The notes beneath the pieces are model-generated. The model searched no databases and had not been told where the DNA came from. It saw nothing but the letters and a program-made list of their open reading frames with translations. A program made the translations under genes and the position numbers. From CAZHTF01 sp964535305 (GTDB lineage: Bacteria; Planctomycetota; Phycisphaerae; UBA1845; Fen-1342), in the NCBI GenBank assembly GCA_964535305.1, contig CAZHTF010000066.1:1-19658 (forward strand): 19,658 bases of DNA. Reading direction: 5' to 3'. Of the stretch, positions 1 to 6,836 are shown piece after piece. How positions within the stretch are numbered: position 1 is the first letter of the stretch; every line of letters starts with the position of its first letter.

Positions 1-692
1 CCGCTAGCCAGCACCTTCGCCAGCCCCCAATCGACCACATGCACCTCGCCGAAAGCGCCGACCATGATGTTTGAGGGTTTCAAGTCGCGATGAATCACGC
101 CGCGGGCGTGCGCGTACGCGATCGTGTCGCAGACGGCAGCAAACGTGCGGACAAAACGGACGCGATCATGGCCGGCGTCCGGCCGCTGATTCAGCAATGC
201 CGCCAGCGTCTGCCCGCGCACCAGCTTCATCGTGAAATACGGCCGATCCGCCTCGCCCAGCCCCAACTCGTACACCGGCAGCACGCCCGGGTGCTGCAAC
301 TGACCCGCGATCTGGGCTTCCTCGACAAAGCGGCGGATCATGGCCTGGTTGTTGTCGTGGTCGCGGCGGAGCGTCTTCATCGCCACGTCGCGGCCCAGGT
401 CCAGGTCGCGGCTCTTCAGCACCACGCCCACGCCGCCGCGGGCCAATTCGCCCAGCACCTGGTAGCGCACGTGCGAAGCGGCGCGGATCAGCTTGTGCGA
501 CGTGCTGGTCGCGACGGGCGTGTGCTCCTCGGGCGCGTCGCGCAGCGAAATGTGGCTCTCAAAAGCGATCCGCTGTGCCAGCGTGGCGACGACGTTTGAA
601 GAGCCGCGCGGCGGACCGAACGCGACGCGCATGGCCGCGTCGAGCGTGTCGTCCGCGGGCGTTTCACTGCGTAGATCGCGATGTTCGCTCAT
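1..692 (-). CDS. Serine/threonine protein kinase, N-terminal part (runs off the left edge)
   Basis: A Hanks-type Ser/Thr kinase that would transfer phosphate from ATP to protein Ser/Thr. About 230 residues are visible. A roughly 75-residue N-terminal extension precedes the kinase fold. It contains a Gly-rich loop (ARGGVG, about 85-89), the ATP lysine in DVAMK (K106), a helix-C glutamate (EEAQ, near E125), the catalytic loop HRDLKPSN (201-208) and DWG (221-223) in place of DFG; I recall this swap as common in planctomycete kinases. Activation segment, C-lobe and any membrane or sensor domain lie outside the window. The start at 692 has GGAG ten bases upstream; an in-frame ATG at 710 would add six residues. 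It follows the ECF sigma gene by about 155 bases on the same strand, so co-transcription and sigma control by phosphorylation are plausible but inferred. Confidence 0.9.
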   Translation of the reverse strand, partial: MSEHRDLRSETPADDTLDAAMRVAFGPPRGSSNVVATLAQRIAFESHISLRDAPEEHTPVATSTSHKLIRAASHVRYQVLGELARGGVGVVLKSRDLDLGRDVAMKTLRRDHDNNQAMIRRFVEEAQIAGQLQHPGVLPVYELGLGEADRPYFTMKLVRGQTLAALLNQRPDAGHDRVRFVRTFAAVCDTIAYAHARGVIHRDLKPSNIMVGAFGEVHVVDWGLAKVLAS

Positions 693-760
693 GTTTGCGT
701 CGCTCCGCATTCCGCCAGCCGAGCTCGCCCGCCGCGCGTGATGCGGCGCGGGCGGCCGGA

Positions 761-842
761 CTCGCCGGCGCGACAAGACAGGTTCCTGCCATCCGCAGAA
801 TTCGCGGCGGATTCTTCAAATTTTTCTGCGCAGGCCGGCGAG
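761..842 (-). other. Nested inverted repeat in the sigma factor-kinase spacer (possible structured mRNA element)
   Basis: CTCGCCGGC at 761-769 is perfectly complementary to GCCGGCGAG at 834-842 (9 bp). Inside it, CGCAGAA at 794-800 pairs with TTCTGCG at 824-830 (7 bp). Read on the minus strand, it would fold in the leader of the kinase gene just after the sigma factor stop. No T-run follows on the minus strand, so it does not look like a standard terminator. It may be an mRNA processing, stability or attenuation element. The function is inferred; the pairing is seen. Confidence 0.5.
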
Positions 843-847
843 ATGGC

Positions 848-1525
848 TCAATCGGCGAGGATCGCGAGCAGCTGGACCGCCTCGGCCTCCAGGTCGGCGT
901 CGCGGTCGGCGTGCAGCGTGCGCAGGACGGCTAGCAGCGCCAGCCGAAACTCCGCCCGGGCGCGCGAATATTGATGATGCAATTGGGCCGCGTCGACCCC
1001 CCAGCGCTGCGCGACCTCGCGAATCGCCAGCCCCTCATGAAAACGCAGACGCAGCAGCTCAACCCGCCGTTGGGCTTCAGCCCCGCCGACCGCCGCGGCG
1101 CTCTCCATCTGCAGCGCGACTTGCCGCAGAATCGCCGTGGCCCAGGCGCGGTCAAAAATCTGCGAGCTGCGGGTCTGGTCGGCGGCTTGCTCCTCCAGCG
1201 CGCTAATCGGGACCGCTGGGACGCCGCGCTGCTGCCTGGCTTCACAGCGCAGCGCAACGTTGCGAACCACGCCGAAGAGAAACGCGCGGAATCCCCCGCC
1301 GCGCTCGCGTTCGGCGCGTTGCAGCACACCGCCGCGACGAAAGCACTCGACGAAGACATCCTGGGCGGCGTCGTCGATTTCGCTGGCGCGGCGGGTGCCA
1401 GTCCAGCGCGCCGCGAGGTAGGCCTTGATGACCGGTCCGTAGATGCGCGCGAATTGTTCACGGCTGGGCAGGTCGCCGCCAGCGGCCGCGTCGATCAGCG
1501 TCCAAGAGGTGTCGCGCGGGTCCAC
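848..1525 (-). CDS. RNA polymerase sigma factor, ECF type
   Basis: A 225-residue sigma-70 family regulator of the extracytoplasmic function class, which would direct RNA polymerase to a specific promoter set. Region 2 is at about 22-95, with DDAAQDVF at 51-58 in the core-binding part. Region 4 is at about 150-215, where LAIREVAQRWGV looks like the -35-binding helix-turn-helix. The length is typical of ECF factors. The start is GTG at 1525, with GAGG ten bases upstream. An in-frame TAA, the stop of the upstream gene, limits further extension. No anti-sigma gene is visible beside it. Instead it sits between a membrane-tethered DNA-binding-type protein and a Ser/Thr kinase, so regulation by phosphorylation is a reasonable guess. 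Subgroup and target promoters cannot be assigned here. Confidence 0.88.
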   Translation of the reverse strand: MDPRDTSWTLIDAAAGGDLPSREQFARIYGPVIKAYLAARWTGTRRASEIDDAAQDVFVECFRRGGVLQRAERERGGGFRAFLFGVVRNVALRCEARQQRGVPAVPISALEEQAADQTRSSQIFDRAWATAILRQVALQMESAAAVGGAEAQRRVELLRLRFHEGLAIREVAQRWGVDAAQLHHQYSRARAEFRLALLAVLRTLHADRDADLEAEAVQLLAILAD

Positions 1526-1549
1526 GAGGCGCCGGCCTCGATTCGGGGA

Positions 1550-2431
1550 TTATCCGCGCCGCGGCGCTGCGGCCCGCCCGACGACCCAGCCAATCGCCAG
1601 GGTCAGCAGCGGGAGCACGATGATCCCGATGATGAAGTACAGGAAATTGTTGGTCAGAAACAGGCCGTACGATGGGGCGAAGCCCTGCAGCGCGCCGGCC
1701 ACGACCGTTCCCGCCAGCGCCAGCGGAATCAGCGCGCCGCCGATGAGCAGCCCGTCGAGCATGCCCTCGCTGGCGTCGCCAGCCGGCGCAGAAATCGGCA
1801 CGAGCACCTCGCCACCGCTGGCCGCTTCGATCGCGGGCTCTTCTTCCTCGGCTTGGTCCTCAGGCTCCGCGGCGGCGGGCCGCGGCGGCGTCGGTCGCGC
1901 TGGTCTGGCGGCGGCTTCCTCTTCGCCGGGATAAATCTCGTCAAGTAATTCGGCGCCCAGCGACGTATCGTCGGCTTCGCGCGTCAGGTCCAGCAGCCCC
2001 GAGCCGCTGCCGGTGCCTTCGAGGGCAACCTGGTCCGTCGCGCCGGTGGTGATCTGCGTGCGGGCCAGCGGATCCGCGTCGATCTCGACTTCATCTGCAT
2101 CGAATACGCCGATCCCGCTGTTGGAAATCTGCGTGCCTTCCTTCTTGCGCTGCTCGTCATCCATCGGCTCAAGCCCGATGATGCTGGTCCCGCCCTTGGT
2201 GCCCAGCGAGGGCAACTCGTCGTCGGCGGACTCGAGCACGATCTCGCCGGTGTCGCCCGAGGATCCCGCGCCGCGCGTCAGCTTTTCAACGTCTTCGGCG
2301 CGGAAGAAGACTTTCCCGGCGTCGCGAAATTCACGCAGCGCGCCTTCGCGCACCAGCCCGCGAACGTCATCCGCGTTCTTGGAGAGCTTGGCACACACTT
2401 CTTCCAGCGAGTAGAAGGCCTTTTCGGGCAT
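1550..2431 (-). CDS. Helix-turn-helix domain protein with two C-terminal membrane helices
   Basis: 293 residues in three parts. Residues 1-52 (YSLEEVCAKLSK...LVREGALREFRD...FRAEDVEKL) look like an excisionase/MerR-type winged helix-turn-helix. Residues about 53-225 are acidic and low in complexity, with short Thr-containing motifs (GTSIIGLEP, GTQISNSG, ARTQITTG, LLDLTREADDTSLG), then an Ala/Pro/Glu-rich stretch. Residues about 229-248 and 263-286 are hydrophobic helices. A DNA-binding-like head tethered to the cytoplasmic face of the membrane by a disordered linker is the simplest model. GGAG six bases before the ATG supports the start. It lies 24 bases upstream of the sigma gene. The Thr motifs could be targets of the kinase in the same operon, which is inference. 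Real DNA binding is not certain, because this fold is also used for protein contacts. Confidence 0.7.
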   Translation of the reverse strand: MPEKAFYSLEEVCAKLSKNADDVRGLVREGALREFRDAGKVFFRAEDVEKLTRGAGSSGDTGEIVLESADDELPSLGTKGGTSIIGLEPMDDEQRKKEGTQISNSGIGVFDADEVEIDADPLARTQITTGATDQVALEGTGSGSGLLDLTREADDTSLGAELLDEIYPGEEEAAARPARPTPPRPAAAEPEDQAEEEEPAIEAASGGEVLVPISAPAGDASEGMLDGLLIGGALIPLALAGTVVAGALQGFAPSYGLFLTNNFLYFIIGIIVLPLLTLAIGWVVGRAAAPRRG

Positions 2432-2481
2432 CGATCACTCCGTTCCGGGCTATTCGATCCGGGATTGTCGATCTCTTTTCG

Positions 2482-2919
2482 CTACGGCAGTGCAGTGCTG
2501 GGCTTGCGCTCTGTGCTCTTTTCGTCGCCGGCGGCGGCGGTCTGGCCGCGCTGCTGAGCCACGAGCTCCTGCACGGCTCGAAAATCCGGCGCGGCACAAT
2601 TGAAATCTTGCAAATAACGGTCGTATATCCAGGCGCGTGCCGACATCAACCGCAGCTTCCGCGCGCCACCGATCGAATCGATTTCATAGCACCAGATCGT
2701 TCCCTGGTCCACATCCAACATGAAAAGACCATAGCGATTTGCGTCGATCTGGCCGGTGAAGGCGTACACGCCGCGCGCGCCGGCGAGCGGCGGGGATTGA
2801 GCAAGCAGCCGCGATTCCAGGCCCAAGCCATCGCGCGACACGAGAATTCCGAGCGCGAAAGCAAGCAGCAGCGCAATCAGCCAAGGCAACGATTTTGATT
2901 TTGCCAAAAATTGGCCCAT
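2482..2919 (-). CDS. Membrane-anchored protein of unknown function
   Basis: I do not recognise a named family. The 145-residue product has one N-terminal hydrophobic segment (about 11-29, LPWLIALLLAFALGILVS) that would act as an anchor or uncleaved signal. A compact domain follows (about 45-115), rich in aromatic residues, with GLFMLDVDQGTIWCYEID and a Cys in QDFNC. The C-terminal tail is polar and probably disordered. It is likely the first gene of the leftward operon, 50 bases before the helix-turn-helix/membrane protein. An AAGG about ten bases upstream supports the start. The gene order suggests a role linked to the envelope or to the sigma factor system, but nothing in the sequence shows a reaction. 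Confidence 0.65.
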   Translation of the reverse strand: MGQFLAKSKSLPWLIALLLAFALGILVSRDGLGLESRLLAQSPPLAGARGVYAFTGQIDANRYGLFMLDVDQGTIWCYEIDSIGGARKLRLMSARAWIYDRYLQDFNCAAPDFRAVQELVAQQRGQTAAAGDEKSTERKPSTALP

Positions 2920-3062
2920 CGATGATCCGCCTTGTGATTCTCGCCCACTGCAATCGCAATCTTACGAAGCTGCTAACGGCCCCGCAAGACGCATGCCGCG
3001 CGCATCCGCATCCAGTCTCGTGCCTTACGCGCACCCGGGGGCTGGCGGACTTCAAAATCGCT

Positions 3063-3070
3063 TATACAAT
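3063..3070. promoter_or_regulatory. Candidate -10 element(s), possibly bidirectional
   Basis: TATACAAT on the plus strand faces rny. Its complement contains TATAAG, which faces the leftward operon that starts at 2919. Both resemble sigma-70 -10 boxes. The plus-strand -35 position holds CTGGCG at 3042-3047 (17-base spacer), a poor match. Assignment rests only on similarity and the locally AT-rich context. Confidence 0.25.
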
Positions 3071-3336
3071 CCAAACCGGAATTGACGTGACCGGGGCAAG
3101 GGCGGCCGTGCGGAACGGTCGCCGATTGCGAGCAGGCCGAGTGTCACGCCCAGGGAGCGAGAATCGCGCTGACTGTCGGGGGCAATTTACGCAGTCGGCC
3201 AATCGAAAACGCGCACCGCAACCGCCATTCATAACCCATTCATTTGAGGCTCATCCCGCGGTTGTCTGCGTCAGATCGAACTCGCGTCCGGCGTCGCTTG
3301 TGAAGTTGAGTTGAGAAGCAGCGTCGTAGAAGTTGT

Positions 3337-3355
3337 CGTCGCGCCGCGCGCGACG
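3337..3355. other. Perfect hairpin upstream of rny
   Basis: CGTCGCGC (3337-3344) and GCGCGACG (3348-3355) form an 8-bp stem with a CGC loop. No T-tract follows, so it is not a standard terminator. It lies about 95 bases before the chosen rny start and could be mRNA structure or a protein-binding palindrome. Confidence 0.4.
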
Positions 3356-3402
3356 TGAGACCGTTGTAGGCCACCTGCCTGTCCGCTCGCCCCGAATGCG
3401 CG

Positions 3403-3424
3403 GCAAGCATAAGTGCTTGCTTAT
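3403..3424 (+). other. Two mutually exclusive stems just upstream of the rny start
   Basis: GCAAGCA (3403-3409) pairs with TGCTTGC (3414-3420) around a TAAG loop. ATAAG (3409-3413) can instead pair with CTTAT (3420-3424). The two pairings share bases, so only one can form at a time. The element ends 25 bases before the rny ATG. A switch or an RNase Y cleavage/autoregulation site is possible but unproven. Confidence 0.4.
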
Positions 3425-3449
3425 TAAAACCTTGAAATCGGATCCACCC

Positions 3450-5039
3450 ATGCTCGCGAGCACTGCGCAACTTGCCCAGGGTGAGCTCGGCCTCGTTTTC
3501 GCGGCGGTCGTCGGGGCCGCTGTCGGCGCCGCTGGGCTCTGGGCCTGGTTCATTTTCCGGGGCCGCGCCGCCTTGAGCGCCCAGAAATTCGCCGCCGAGC
3601 GCGCGCTTGCCGAAGCCCGCGATCGGCGTGAGGAAATCCTTCGAAACGCCGAAGTCGAGGCGCAGCGCAAGCTGCTCGAGACGATGGAACGCTTCGAGCG
3701 CGAGACGGCCGAAACGCGCATGGAGCTCAAGAACACCGAGCGGCGCCTCGAAAAGCGCGAAGACTCGATCGACAAGAAGCTCGACGTTCTCAACACCAAG
3801 GAGCGCAAGATCGAGGCCACCGAACAGCGCATCGCCGCCGCTGAGCAGGAGGCCGCCGACAAGCTGCGCAAGGCCACGGAGCTGCTCGCCGAGCAGAAGA
3901 ACGAGCTGCTGCGCGTCTCGAAGCTGACCGTCGACGAGGCCCGTCAGATCTGCCTGCGGCGGATTGAGGACGACGTCGAGCGCGAAGCGGGCAAGATTGT
4001 TGAGACGAAGCTGCTCGCGGCTCAGGAAACGGCCCGCGACAAGGCCCGCCAGATCATCGTCGAGGCCATCCAGCGCTACGCCGCCGAGCACACCTGCGAA
4101 ACCACGGTCGACACGGTGGACGTGCCGTCAGACGACATGAAGGGCCGCATCATCGGCCGTGAAGGCCGAAATATCCGCGCGTTTGAAAAAGCCACCGGCG
4201 TGACGGTCGTAGTCGACGACACGCCCGGCCTGGTGCAACTGAGCGCCTATGAGCCGATCCGACGCGAGGTCGCGCGGCTCTCGCTGGAGCGGCTGATCAA
4301 GGATGGGCGGATCCACCCGACGCGGATCGAGGAGCTTGTGCAGCAGGTGGCCAAGGAGGTCGAGGAGCGCGTCTACGAAGCCGGCAAGCAGGCCGCGTTC
4401 CGCTGCAACGTGCACGGGCTCAATCGCAAAGTGCTCGAGACGCTCGGCCGGCTGCACTATCGCACCAGCTACGGCCAGAATGTCTTGCGGCATAGCGTGG
4501 AGGTCTCGGCGCTGTGCGGCATGATGGCCGACGAGCTGGGGCTCGACGGCTCGCTCGCGCGGCGCTGCGGCCTGCTGCACGACATCGGCAAGGCCATGTC
4601 TGAAGAGATCGAGGGCACGCACACGCGCATCGGCGAGGAGTTCCTGAAACGCTTCGGCGAGCACCCGGCCGTGCTGAACGCCGTCGCCGGCCACCACGGC
4701 GACATCGCCGCGACACACCCGTATACGCCGCTGGTGACGGCGGCGGACGCGATCAGCGCTTCGCGGCCGGGCGGACGGCGCGAGTCGCTCGAGCGATACA
4801 TCAAGCGGCTGCAGGAGCTCGAGAGCATCGCCACCAGCTTCGAGGGCGTCACGCAGGCGTACGCGGTCGAGGCCGGCCGCGAGGTGCGCGTCATCGTCGA
4901 CACGGTGCACGTCGACGATCGCTCGTCGCTAAAGCTGGCCCGCGACATCGCCAAAAAGATCGAAGAGTCGATGACCTATCCGGGCGAGATCAAAGTCACA
5001 GTGCTGCGCGAGCTGCGGGCCGTCGAATACGCCCGCTGA
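3450..5039 (+). CDS. rny: Ribonuclease Y
   Basis: A membrane-bound endoribonuclease that starts mRNA decay by internal cleavage. The 529 residues match the usual family length of about 520. The parts come in the expected order. A transmembrane helix lies at about 11-31, and a long Glu/Arg/Lys-rich coiled coil at about 40-190. A KH RNA-binding domain follows with GRIIGREGRNIRAFE at about 231-245. The HD phosphohydrolase domain has its first metal His at H348 (LRHSVEV) and HD at 377-378 (LLHDIGKAM). I chose ATG 3450, which gives MLASTAQLAQ directly before the membrane helix. The frame stays open to ATG 3333, but that adds an Arg-rich 39-residue tail not expected for the family. Shine-Dalgarno support is weak. 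The gene ends 12 bases from the convergent mlaF stop. Confidence 0.95.
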   Translation: MLASTAQLAQGELGLVFAAVVGAAVGAAGLWAWFIFRGRAALSAQKFAAERALAEARDRREEILRNAEVEAQRKLLETMERFERETAETRMELKNTERRLEKREDSIDKKLDVLNTKERKIEATEQRIAAAEQEAADKLRKATELLAEQKNELLRVSKLTVDEARQICLRRIEDDVEREAGKIVETKLLAAQETARDKARQIIVEAIQRYAAEHTCETTVDTVDVPSDDMKGRIIGREGRNIRAFEKATGVTVVVDDTPGLVQLSAYEPIRREVARLSLERLIKDGRIHPTRIEELVQQVAKEVEERVYEAGKQAAFRCNVHGLNRKVLETLGRLHYRTSYGQNVLRHSVEVSALCGMMADELGLDGSLARRCGLLHDIGKAMSEEIEGTHTRIGEEFLKRFGEHPAVLNAVAGHHGDIAATHPYTPLVTAADAISASRPGGRRESLERYIKRLQELESIATSFEGVTQAYAVEAGREVRVIVDTVHVDDRSSLKLARDIAKKIEESMTYPGEIKVTVLRELRAVEYAR

Positions 5040-5051
5040 AAGCGGTGCGCG

Positions 5052-5849
5052 CTAGGCCGACAGCACGCGAATGTCTTCCGGCTCGGCGATGCCGCCGACG
5101 AAGCGCCTCACGTGTGCATCCGCGCACTGCGCCAGCGCGTCGGGCGGGCCGTCGGCGACGAAGCGGCCCTCCCAGAGCATCAGCACGCGATCGCCGACTT
5201 CCGCGGCGCTCTTCATGTCGTGCGTCACGACCACGCTGGTCACCTGCTGCTCACGCTGCAACGCGACGATCAGCTTGTTGATCGCGTCGGAACGCTGCGG
5301 GTCGAGTCCGGCGGTCGGCTCGTCATAGAGAATCACGCGCGGCGGCGGATCCATCGCCAGCGCGCGGGCGAGCGCCACACGCTTCTTCTCGCCGCCGGAA
5401 AGCTGCGCCGGGCGCTTGTGTTGGAAACCCGCCAGGCCGACCAGCTCCAGGCGATTGTCGACAATCTCCTTGATCCGCGCGCGAGCCAGCCGCCGGGTGG
5501 CGCCCTCGATCAGCGGGAACGCCACGTTCTCCCCAACGCTCAGCGAGTCGAACAGTGCGTTCAACTGGAACACGAAGCTGATCTGCCGACGGATGTCGGC
5601 GAGCTGGCGGTCGCCAAGCCGGTCGATGCGTTTGCCGTCAAACCAGATCTCACCGCGGTCGGGCCGCAGCAGGCCGACGATGTGCTTGAGCAGCACGCTC
5701 TTGCCGCTGCCGGAGCGGCCAATGATCACGGTGCATTTTCGCGGCTCGATCGCCAGGTTGACCTGGTCGAGCACGCGTTGCCGTCCGAACGCCTTGCTGA
5801 CGCCGCGCAGCTCGATGATCGGTTCAAAGCTGTTCGAAACCGCTTGCAT
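5052..5849 (-). CDS. mlaF: ABC transporter ATP-binding protein, MlaF type
   Basis: The ATPase of an Mla/MCE-type phospholipid transporter, working on the cytoplasmic face with the MlaE permease. The 265 residues hold every ABC element: Walker A GRSGSGKS (44-51), Q-loop FVFQ (Q95), signature LSGGEKKR (150-157), Walker B VILYDEP (172-178) and switch His in VTHD (H210). SGGEKKR rather than SGGQ..R is typical of the MlaF/Ttg2A branch. The start at 5849 overlaps the mlaE stop as TGATG, which implies translational coupling. The frame is open further upstream to 6212, but that stretch is read through mlaE in another phase. No MCE-domain (MlaD) gene follows, because the convergent rny comes next. Confidence 0.92.
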   Translation of the reverse strand: MQAVSNSFEPIIELRGVSKAFGRQRVLDQVNLAIEPRKCTVIIGRSGSGKSVLLKHIVGLLRPDRGEIWFDGKRIDRLGDRQLADIRRQISFVFQLNALFDSLSVGENVAFPLIEGATRRLARARIKEIVDNRLELVGLAGFQHKRPAQLSGGEKKRVALARALAMDPPPRVILYDEPTAGLDPQRSDAINKLIVALQREQQVTSVVVTHDMKSAAEVGDRVLMLWEGRFVADGPPDALAQCADAHVRRFVGGIAEPEDIRVLSA

Positions 5850-6685
5850 CACAGCAGGGATCGGAATCCAAACCAGTATGTATACAGGCCATTCAGCAGA
5901 ATGTTCAGCATGAAATCCAGCGTCAGAATCGCGATGAAGCTGACCACGAAAGCCTCGGTGCAGGCCTGCCCGACGCCTTCGGCCCCGCCGCGGCAGTGAA
6001 AGCCCTTGTAACAGCCGATCAGCCCGATCGCACCCCCAAAGAACAGCGCCTTGAGCAGCCCGGTGCCGACGTCCCAGACCTCGACCACATCGCGCGTGTG
6101 CGACCAGTACGGCCCGCTCTCGCCGCCGAAGAACAAGGCGTAAATCCCCCAGGCCCCCATCGCACCCATCAGGTCGGCGTAGGCCGTGAGCAGCGGCGTG
6201 AGCAAGAGGCACGCCAGAAAGCGCGGCGTGACGAGATACCGAATCGGGTCGACCCCCATCGAGCGCAGCGCCAGCAACTGCTCGGTCACGTTCATCGTGC
6301 CCAACTCGGCGGTCAGCGCGCCGCCCACCCGCCCGGCCAGCATCACGCCCGCCAGCACGGGTCCGAGCTCGGCGGCGATCGTGACGTTCACGATCGCACC
6401 CAGCCGGTCTGATAGTCCCGCCGTGTCAAACTGTGACCAGCCCTGCACGATCAAGACCATGCCGACAAACGCCCCGGTCAGCATCACCATCGGCACCGAG
6501 AGCGTCCCAATCAGGAAGCACTGCGGCAGAAACCGGCGCCAGCCGTTGAGCGTGACCAGCGTCGGCATCGCGTGCAGCATCGCCATGCCGCTGAAGACGC
6601 AGAAATTCCCGAAGCGGACGAAGAGCTTGTCAATCAGCGTGCGCCCGACCGCGGCGATCGGGCGTTCGAGAGTGCGTACGGGCAT
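5849..6685 (-). CDS. mlaE: ABC transporter permease, MlaE type
   Basis: An integral inner-membrane permease of the MlaE/YrbE family, the partner of MlaF in lipid traffic between the membranes. The 278 residues contain five to six hydrophobic segments. The family signature at about 105-147 is clear: AELGPVLAGVMLAGRVGGA, then ELGTM, with RSMGVDP at 141-147. The N-terminal amphipathic part (about 1-50) is also usual. The start has GGAA five bases upstream. It is the first gene of a two-gene operon with mlaF, with a 1-base overlap. The intergenic region to the divergent ftsK (6686-6836) probably carries both promoters. The substrate, most likely phospholipid, is inferred from the family, and in planctomycetes the direction of transport is not settled. 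Confidence 0.93.
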   Translation of the reverse strand: MPVRTLERPIAAVGRTLIDKLFVRFGNFCVFSGMAMLHAMPTLVTLNGWRRFLPQCFLIGTLSVPMVMLTGAFVGMVLIVQGWSQFDTAGLSDRLGAIVNVTIAAELGPVLAGVMLAGRVGGALTAELGTMNVTEQLLALRSMGVDPIRYLVTPRFLACLLLTPLLTAYADLMGAMGAWGIYALFFGGESGPYWSHTRDVVEVWDVGTGLLKALFFGGAIGLIGCYKGFHCRGGAEGVGQACTEAFVVSFIAILTLDFMLNILLNGLYTYWFGFRSLL

Positions 6686-6777
6686 TGCGCTTCCGCTGGC
6701 GGCGCGGCGGGCTCGATCGCTGGCTTTCGCGAGACCGGCAGACGTTCCGGGCTCTGGGAGCGACGACGCGCCGCAGG

Positions 6778-6783
6778 TATACT
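6778..6783 (+). promoter_or_regulatory. Candidate -10 box for ftsK
   Basis: TATACT lies 53 bases before the ftsK ATG in a GC-rich spacer between divergent genes. No clear -35 box is found at 16-18 bases upstream. The core GTATAC (6777-6782) is a palindrome, so the site could also serve the leftward mlaE. Confidence 0.35.
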
Positions 6784-6836
6784 AGCATCGGGAGAGCAGG
6801 CCCGCTCGAATTGGACGTCGAGCCGGAGTTTTCATC

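Larger units (their letters stand above)
2920..3449. other. 530-base gene-free region between divergent operons
   Basis: I see no credible gene here; the open frames are shadows or extensions of neighbours. Base composition is mixed, with an AT-richer patch at about 3050-3085 in otherwise GC-rich DNA. That patch holds TATACAAT at 3063-3070 on the plus strand, which reads TATAAG (3066 to 3061) on the minus strand. It could therefore serve promoters in either direction, but no convincing -35 box accompanies either. The right part carries the hairpins listed separately and would form a long 5' leader of rny if transcription starts near the AT patch. Confidence 0.5.

Noticed and set aside
971..1948. 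325-codon plus-strand open frame
   Set aside because: Antisense to the sigma factor and the HTH/membrane protein; no domain, low-complexity Arg/Ala composition.
3333..3449. Upstream extension of rny to ATG 3333
   Set aside because: It would place an Arg-rich tail before the membrane helix and run through the hairpins; RNase Y proteins normally begin just before the helix.
5033..5045. Small hairpin CCGCT-GAA-AGCGG at the rny stop as a terminator
   Set aside because: The stem has only 5 bp and no T-tract follows on either strand.
5850..6212. Upstream extension of the mlaF reading frame
   Set aside because: This stretch is mlaE read in a different phase. The MlaF domain begins right after ATG 5849, which is coupled to the mlaE stop.
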